This document shows positions 59,110-64,000 of a stretch of DNA of 64,000 nt, piece after piece. The DNA is taken from NCBI GenBank assembly GCA_964642175.1, contig CAZXOK010000003.1, positions 124,001-188,000 of the forward strand. Direction: 5' to 3'. The DNA comes from JANQGG01 sp964642175. GTDB taxonomy: Bacteria; Bacteroidota; Chlorobiia; Chlorobiales; Chloroherpetonaceae. How positions within the stretch are numbered: position 1 is the first letter of the stretch; every line of letters begins with the position of its first letter. Position numbers and translations under genes: made by a program. Under the pieces are notes generated by a model. It saw nothing but the letters and a program-made list of their open reading frames with translations. It ran no database searches and was not told the origin of the DNA.

Positions 59110-61377
59110 ATGAAACTGATTGCTACAGCGCTTCTCGTATTTATAATAGCCTGTATTTCCTCAAAAAATCTCCTTTTTGCCCAGGATCTTTCGCAGTTTC
59201 GCTTGCTGGATCAATCCACACGGAAACCGATTGTGGGAGCAACCTATCATTACAACAATAAAACAGGTATTTCCGATGAGAATGGCGTTGTTGAATTCAG
59301 GTATGTTGAAGGTACTACCATGAAACTCACGCATATCAATTATGGGCAGTGGGTTTTGGGCGATCGCAACATCCAAAAAAGCGATCAAAAAGAATGAAGT
59401 TTTCCGAACTGCTCAAAACATCACAACTGCCCCGGTTACAGTGGTTGGATTAAGACCCACTCAAACACCTTCAGAAAAACAGGATCTGGATTATAACGAT
59501 CGCCTGGCTCACGACGGGGCTGCAGTCCTTAAAAACATCCCGGCAGTTAATTATGTGCAAAAAGGTGGTAATTACGGCTCCGATCCGGTTTTACGGGGAT
59601 TTAAAAATGAGCAATTGAATACTGTGATCAACTGCGCCCAATGCGCTATTGCAGCCTGTCCTAACCGCATGGATCCCCCGACCAGCCAGGTGGCACCGAA
59701 TATGATCGATAAGATTGAAGTTCTCAAAGGGCCCATACGCACTTCGTTACGGCGTTGGCCTGGGTGGTACAATACGCTATGTGCCGCAACCTCTGCGTTT
59801 TTCAGAGAGTTCGGAAATGTACGGTCGCATTTCTGCCGGTTACGAAGGCAATGCCAGCAGTAAACGCACGGAAGGGATGATAGCCACAAACGGAAAATTC
59901 CACGATATCGGTTTGTTTGCATCCGTATCAGATGGTCAGGATTACACATCCGGAAATGGCCAACTGATCCAGGCCGACTATACCAGAAGCAGTTTTGGGA
60001 TGAACCTGGGCTTTAAATTGGCTGAATACGACCAGGTTCGCCTCTCAACGATTTTTAATGTGGCCCGCGATGCCGATTTCCCGGCATTACCGATGGACTT
60101 ACGCGAAGATAATACCTTGCTGTTTGATCTCCAGTACGACAAGATTTTCGACCATGCTTACCTGGATACCTGGACAACCAATGTCTTCGGGTCTTTTGTG
60201 GATCACATGATGGATAATCGTTTGAAAGCCCTGGATCCAAGAATGGCAAATAACGAAACCGTTGCTAATACATACAATATGGGAGTCAGATCCGAAGCTT
60301 TCTGGGATCTGGAGCACGGCCCGCTCTACACCGGTTTTGATTTCAAAATGGAAGGCGCCGATGGCACCCGAACCCGGAATTATCTGATGGGTAAGCTTGC
60401 CGGCAAAACGTTAAAAGATACGGTTTGGCAGGACAGCCGGATTATTAAATCCAGTGTTTTTGCCGAATACCACATCAAAAATCCATACACACAAATGGTC
60501 TTTTCCAGTCGCCTGGAACTCAACAATGCCAAAGCCAACAACCCAAGTACGTTTTTTCAAACTTCCTTCCAGGACTTAACTCAGACGCAGTTTAATCCAA
60601 GTGTCAGCTTTGGCGTTAATCACTATTTCAATTACGAGTATTCCATGAGTTTATGGCTGGCCCGGGTTCAGCGAAGCCCCAGCATCATTGAACGCTATAT
60701 CAACGGTTTCCCGGTTGGTAACGACAGCTACGAGCTGATTGGTAATCCGGGTTTAAAAGCCGAGGTCAACAATCAGATGGATGTAACCATGAAATGGATC
60801 ACCACCCAAACCTCACTTGAACTGAATGTCTTTGCTGCATACCTTCAAAATTACATTTCATCAGTGATTGATCCTTCATTAACCCCGACACCGGGTTACA
60901 CCCAGCCCCGGCGTGCGACGCTATGTCAATATCGATAAAGCCTATAAAACCGGATTTGAAATAAGCTGGAACCAGATTTTATTCTGGGGCTTGCAGCACT
61001 GGTTTGGTGCAGCCTTTACATACGCCCAGGATATGGAGAGAAATGAGCCGTTACCGGAAATTGCTCCAATGGACATCCGTTATGCTTTAATTGGTAATTT
61101 TATGGAAGATAAGTTAGAGGCTGAAGTTTCAGTTCGCCATGTTCTGAAACAAACCCGGATTTCAGGTGAATTTGGCGAAACAAAAACCCCTTCATTTACC
61201 ACGGTGGATACCAAGGTATCTTACAATCTCTTTTACAATGCCAATATTCATGCCGGAATCAACAACCTGTTTAATGAAAACTACTATGAGCATCTGAACC
61301 GTCCGGTTCATCTAACCGGGGATCCGATTTACGCACCAGGCCGTAATTTTTATGCCACCATCAATTATGCTTTTTAA
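59110..61377 (+). pseudogene. TonB-dependent receptor with three frameshifts
   Basis: Four overlapping frames together encode one receptor of about 750 residues with signal peptide, carboxypeptidase-regulatory-like segment (KPIVGATYHYNNKTGISDEN), plug (AAVLKNIPAVNYVQKGGNYG, DPVLRGFKNEQLN) and barrel ending FNENYYEHLNRP and NYAF. The breaks are near 59385 (six A), 59728 (CCC after AAAGGG) and 60905 (CCCC); each is repaired by removing one base from a short homopolymer. The plug has NCAQCAIAACPNRMDPPTSQ, like receptors linked to copper or similar metals, so a metal role is possible. Otherwise the reading frames show no internal stops, so decay seems recent. Confidence 0.88.
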
Positions 61378-61437
61378 ACGGGTTCAACAGAGTTAATTAA
61401 ACCCGGAATTTGATCAGCAAACACCATAGAGCTAAAT

Positions 61438-61470
61438 AAAACACCCCGTGATCACTCACGGGGTGTTTTA
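61438..61470. terminator. Bidirectional rho-independent terminator
   Basis: Perfect 11-base stem ACACCCCGTGA / TCACGGGGTGT with a four-base loop, AAA on the left and TTTT on the right, between the convergent receptor pseudogene and ccmF. Confidence 0.9.
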
Positions 61471-61613
61471 TTAACCGACGTATGAATTTATGATCACCTT
61501 TCATCAAAGCCCGACATCCTGCAGAAATCCTTCTTTATGCGAGGCAGGTTGTTCGGGTTAAGTGTTTCTGCCCCATTTACAGGGCGATCTTACCCGATCA
61601 GGGACTTAAAGGG

Positions 61614-63902
61614 TTATGCCATGTCGTTTTCTTTCGTGCGGCGATAAAAGGATATTAAAAACCCAAAGGTCAGAATATATGTGCCCAGCCAGAGGACATT
61701 GATATAGGGCTTAATGCTGGCTTCAATTAACAGAACCTCGTTTATCTGGCTTTGGGTTTCGTCCAGGCCATTTACTTTTACCAGGATCGTTCTGTCATTG
61801 GCGTTAATGCGGGTAACCGCAAACGAAATATCGGAATTCCAGGAAAGTGTATCATCGGTAATTGTGGCTTGACGGTTTTCTCCAATTTCATAGACAGGTT
61901 TCAGGGTATCGATCTTGCCATCCTGAGTTACTTCCAGCAATGACATAATTTGCATATGCTGTGCGTGACTTTCTTTTCCGTCTTCCGGGATCTCAAACTC
62001 AAACCCGATCAGGGTTATCCCAAACCCGGCCAGTGAATCGGGCTGATTTTTCTTTAACAAGCCCTGGCTAGGGTTATCGAGTAACAAATTGACCGGTGAA
62101 ATATAGATATCCTTGGTTACGGTATGCAACACATCGGGAATATGCAGGGTCATATCTCGGGTTTGGCGGATGAGAGGCCTGGCAACCATGTTTTCATCTT
62201 CACTTGTAATTTCAACGGTAAAGGCATGCTTTTCTTCGGTAATTTTTTTCATACCGGTATAGGTCATTTGTTTACCCAGCGATGATGCCACCTGATCTTT
62301 ACGAAGTTCCACTTGCTGGGTTTGATCAAAATGCCCGGCCATAATCCCAAGCAGCATGAATGCAATGCCAATGTGCGCCAGCGAACCCCCGGTAAAGGTA
62401 ATCTTTGCCCGTACAAGTGTGATAAAGTTCTGAACATTGGCTACCAGCGAGAACATGGCTGTAAAGGCAAGCATAAGCAACGGGATGCTGTGCAGGCCAA
62501 CAAACATCATTACCGCGGTAAAAATTGCTGCGATTATCATTGAGGGGAGCGTGGCTAAAACAACTTGTTTTGCCGATTCCATTTTACTGCCCGTGAATGG
62601 GCCGATCGATAAGAACAATGCCATCAAAATGGCCAGTGGCAGGGTTACACGATTGTAAAATTCCGGCAGTACCGGGTCGGGATTGCTTGTAAACAACCGG
62701 TTAATAATGGGAGCCGAGGTGCCTGCTGCTACAACTAAAGCAATCAGCAGTAACGATATGGCGCCACCCAGCAGCATAAATTCGCGGGACAAAGCCGATT
62801 GATATATACTGGGTTTTGGTGAGTTGCCGGTTCGGGTGATTAAAAATCCCAGTCCCATGAAAAAAAACACCAAAACAAAGCTCAGAAGCTGTTGCGATAA
62901 TCCCAGGTCTCCAAAGGAATGAACCGAAAAATCCCCCAGAACACCGCTTCGTGTCAGGAAGGTGCTGTAAATAACAGAGATATAGGTTAAAAGTGCCAGG
63001 GCGAGATTTGTGCGTACCAGACCGCCGGTTTTCTTTTGAATGATCATGGTATGGATCAGGGCCGCGCCAAGAAGCCAGGGAACAAGCGAGGAGTTTTCAA
63101 CCGGGTCCCAACCCCAGTAACCACCCCAGCCGAGCACTTTATAAGACCAGTAACCACCCATAATAATTCCAAGCCCCAACATGGCTGTGCTGAAAATAAC
63201 CCAGGGCATGGCATTAAACACCCAGTCATTAAAATCTTTTTGCCATAAGGCCGATATGGCGTAGGCAAAGGGGACTAAAAGCGCGGCAAAACCCACAAAC
63301 AGAACCGGCGGATGCATCACCATCCAGGGATTCTGAAGCAGGGGATTGAGGCCATGGCCTTCAGGAATTTTGGCAAGGGTGAGCGAAAACAAATTTGAAT
63401 CTTTTATTACGCCAGGAGCCAGGGCAAAAAGATTACTGCCAATTTTTAAACCACTTGGTAGTTCCACACCCAGCAACATCGATAGCATAAAGGCTTGGGA
63501 AAAGAGGATCACGGCCATCACGATCGGTTGTGGCTTGCTGGCAAAGCGTAAAAGGGCCCAACCGCAAAGAGCAGCAAAAAATATCCATAACAGGAAACTG
63601 CCTTCCTGACCCGCATAAAAAGTGGAAATCAGGTAAAATACATTCAGATCGCTGGAGGTGTAGCTTTTAACATAACTGTATTCAAATTGATGGGTCATGA
63701 TCAGGTACAACAGGCGGGCACCGGCAAAAGATATCCCTGCCAGCATGGTATAAAAGCCGGTTTTCCCTCTTGATTGCCACTCTTCAACTTGGTTTGGCTT
63801 TAAGGATGATGAAGTGGATTTGAGATAAGCCCAAATTGAAAATATTGCTGCAATAAAGGCCAGTATAATCCAGAATTGTCCTAATAAAAACTCAATCAAC
63901 AT
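61614..63902 (-). CDS. ccmF: Cytochrome c-type biogenesis protein CcmF
   Basis: Inner-membrane heme-lyase subunit of the system I cytochrome c maturation pathway. The 762-residue protein has many membrane helices and the WWD-type heme-handling motif WGGYWGWDPVENSSLVPWLL, with conserved histidine segments such as NPWMVMHPPVLFVGFAALL and HTMIIQKK. A periplasmic C-terminal domain (about 555-735) precedes a last helix (LWLGTYILTFGFLISFYRR). AGGAG lies 7 bases before the ATG. It implies c-type cytochromes and a respiratory chain. Confidence 0.94.
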   Translation of the reverse strand: MLIEFLLGQFWIILAFIAAIFSIWAYLKSTSSSLKPNQVEEWQSRGKTGFYTMLAGISFAGARLLYLIMTHQFEYSYVKSYTSSDLNVFYLISTFYAGQEGSFLLWIFFAALCGWALLRFASKPQPIVMAVILFSQAFMLSMLLGVELPSGLKIGSNLFALAPGVIKDSNLFSLTLAKIPEGHGLNPLLQNPWMVMHPPVLFVGFAALLVPFAYAISALWQKDFNDWVFNAMPWVIFSTAMLGLGIIMGGYWSYKVLGWGGYWGWDPVENSSLVPWLLGAALIHTMIIQKKTGGLVRTNLALALLTYISVIYSTFLTRSGVLGDFSVHSFGDLGLSQQLLSFVLVFFFMGLGFLITRTGNSPKPSIYQSALSREFMLLGGAISLLLIALVVAAGTSAPIINRLFTSNPDPVLPEFYNRVTLPLAILMALFLSIGPFTGSKMESAKQVVLATLPSMIIAAIFTAVMMFVGLHSIPLLMLAFTAMFSLVANVQNFITLVRAKITFTGGSLAHIGIAFMLLGIMAGHFDQTQQVELRKDQVASSLGKQMTYTGMKKITEEKHAFTVEITSEDENMVARPLIRQTRDMTLHIPDVLHTVTKDIYISPVNLLLDNPSQGLLKKNQPDSLAGFGITLIGFEFEIPEDGKESHAQHMQIMSLLEVTQDGKIDTLKPVYEIGENRQATITDDTLSWNSDISFAVTRINANDRTILVKVNGLDETQSQINEVLLIEASIKPYINVLWLGTYILTFGFLISFYRRTKENDMA

Positions 63903-63935
63903 ACTCTACTCCTATAATTATAAATGGTGTGCGTG

Positions 63936-64000
63936 CTATTTAACTGATGTATTCGTATTCTCAGACACGAATGTAAGATCGTATAATTTTGCTAATTTGG
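63936..64000 (-). CDS. C-terminal end of the gene upstream of ccmF (cut by window edge)
   Basis: The last 20 codons of a frame ending KLAKLYDLTFVSENTNTSVK, then TAG, 33 bases before the ccmF start. By position it is probably another cytochrome c maturation gene such as ccmE or ccmD, but the fragment is too short to identify. Confidence 0.5.
   Translation of the reverse strand, partial: KLAKLYDLTFVSENTNTSVK

Noticed and set aside
59110..61377. Programmed frameshifting to express the receptor
   Set aside because: Three separate sites would be needed, and I see no stimulatory structures near them.

Overview
The window comes from a Gram-negative bacterium: it has TonB-dependent receptors, an OmpA-type protein, lipoprotein and Sec signals, and a CcmF-type cytochrome c system. 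Gene content (DUF4412 protein, receptors with a carboxypeptidase-regulatory-like N-terminus, PduO, AAA_28 ATPase beside cob genes) points to the Bacteroidota/Balneolota/Rhodothermota (FCB) side. Several starts have clear Shine-Dalgarno sequences and one promoter looks like ordinary sigma-70, which fits a deep FCB lineage better than classical Bacteroides. The phylum is an inference. No prophage, CRISPR array or intact insertion sequence is visible.

Layout. 1-6.1 kb: the start of trpD coupled to a class V aminotransferase, a divergent Xaa-Pro peptidase, a cytidine deaminase with an unusual AP2-like N-terminus, a decayed thymidine kinase and two secreted/envelope proteins. 6.1-9.5 kb (minus strand): an intact BrnA antitoxin behind a frameshifted BrnT toxin, then an unrecognised two-gene cassette. 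The first gene of that cassette fuses the N-terminal domain of an IS5-type transposase to five tandem repeats. 9.6-16.5 kb: a D-2-hydroxyacid dehydrogenase, a hybrid-cluster protein with an FNR-type box, a Crp/Fnr regulator, a nitrilase-family amidase, uvrC, an orphan gene and tRNA-Arg(CCG).

16.6-52.5 kb is an almost unbroken minus-strand cobalamin island. From its transcriptional start (52.7 kb): a sigma-70-like promoter, a cobalamin riboswitch, btuF-btuC-btuD, btuB and a second binding protein. A tightly coupled set follows: cbiZ, a double nitrilase, a TIM-barrel protein, a radical SAM/SPASM protein and a CobN-type chelatase. Further on come a small TonB receptor, ChlD- and ChlI-type ATPases, a second CobN, an epimerase-like protein, and the corrin-ring genes cobA, cbiX, cbiL, cbiHC, cbiET, cbiGF, cbiJ and cbiD, then the adenosyltransferase pduO. 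CbiX, CbiG and CbiD mark the early-cobalt (anaerobic) route. On the plus strand, cobQ, cobD/cobC and cbiB with an AAA_28 ATPase continue the pathway, behind a second FNR-type box. CbiA/CobB, CobU, CobS and CobT are not in the window.

57-64 kb: umuDC with a possible small upstream ORF, a TonB receptor broken by three single-base insertions, a bidirectional terminator and ccmF.

The island combines corrinoid import, riboswitch control, de novo synthesis and CbiZ-type salvage. Its least explained parts are the cbiZ-nitrilase-TIM-rSAM-cobN cassette and a 15-nt exact complement of the riboswitch B12 box inside the btuF coding sequence. Outside it, the transposase-derived repeat protein is the strongest candidate for an undescribed system.
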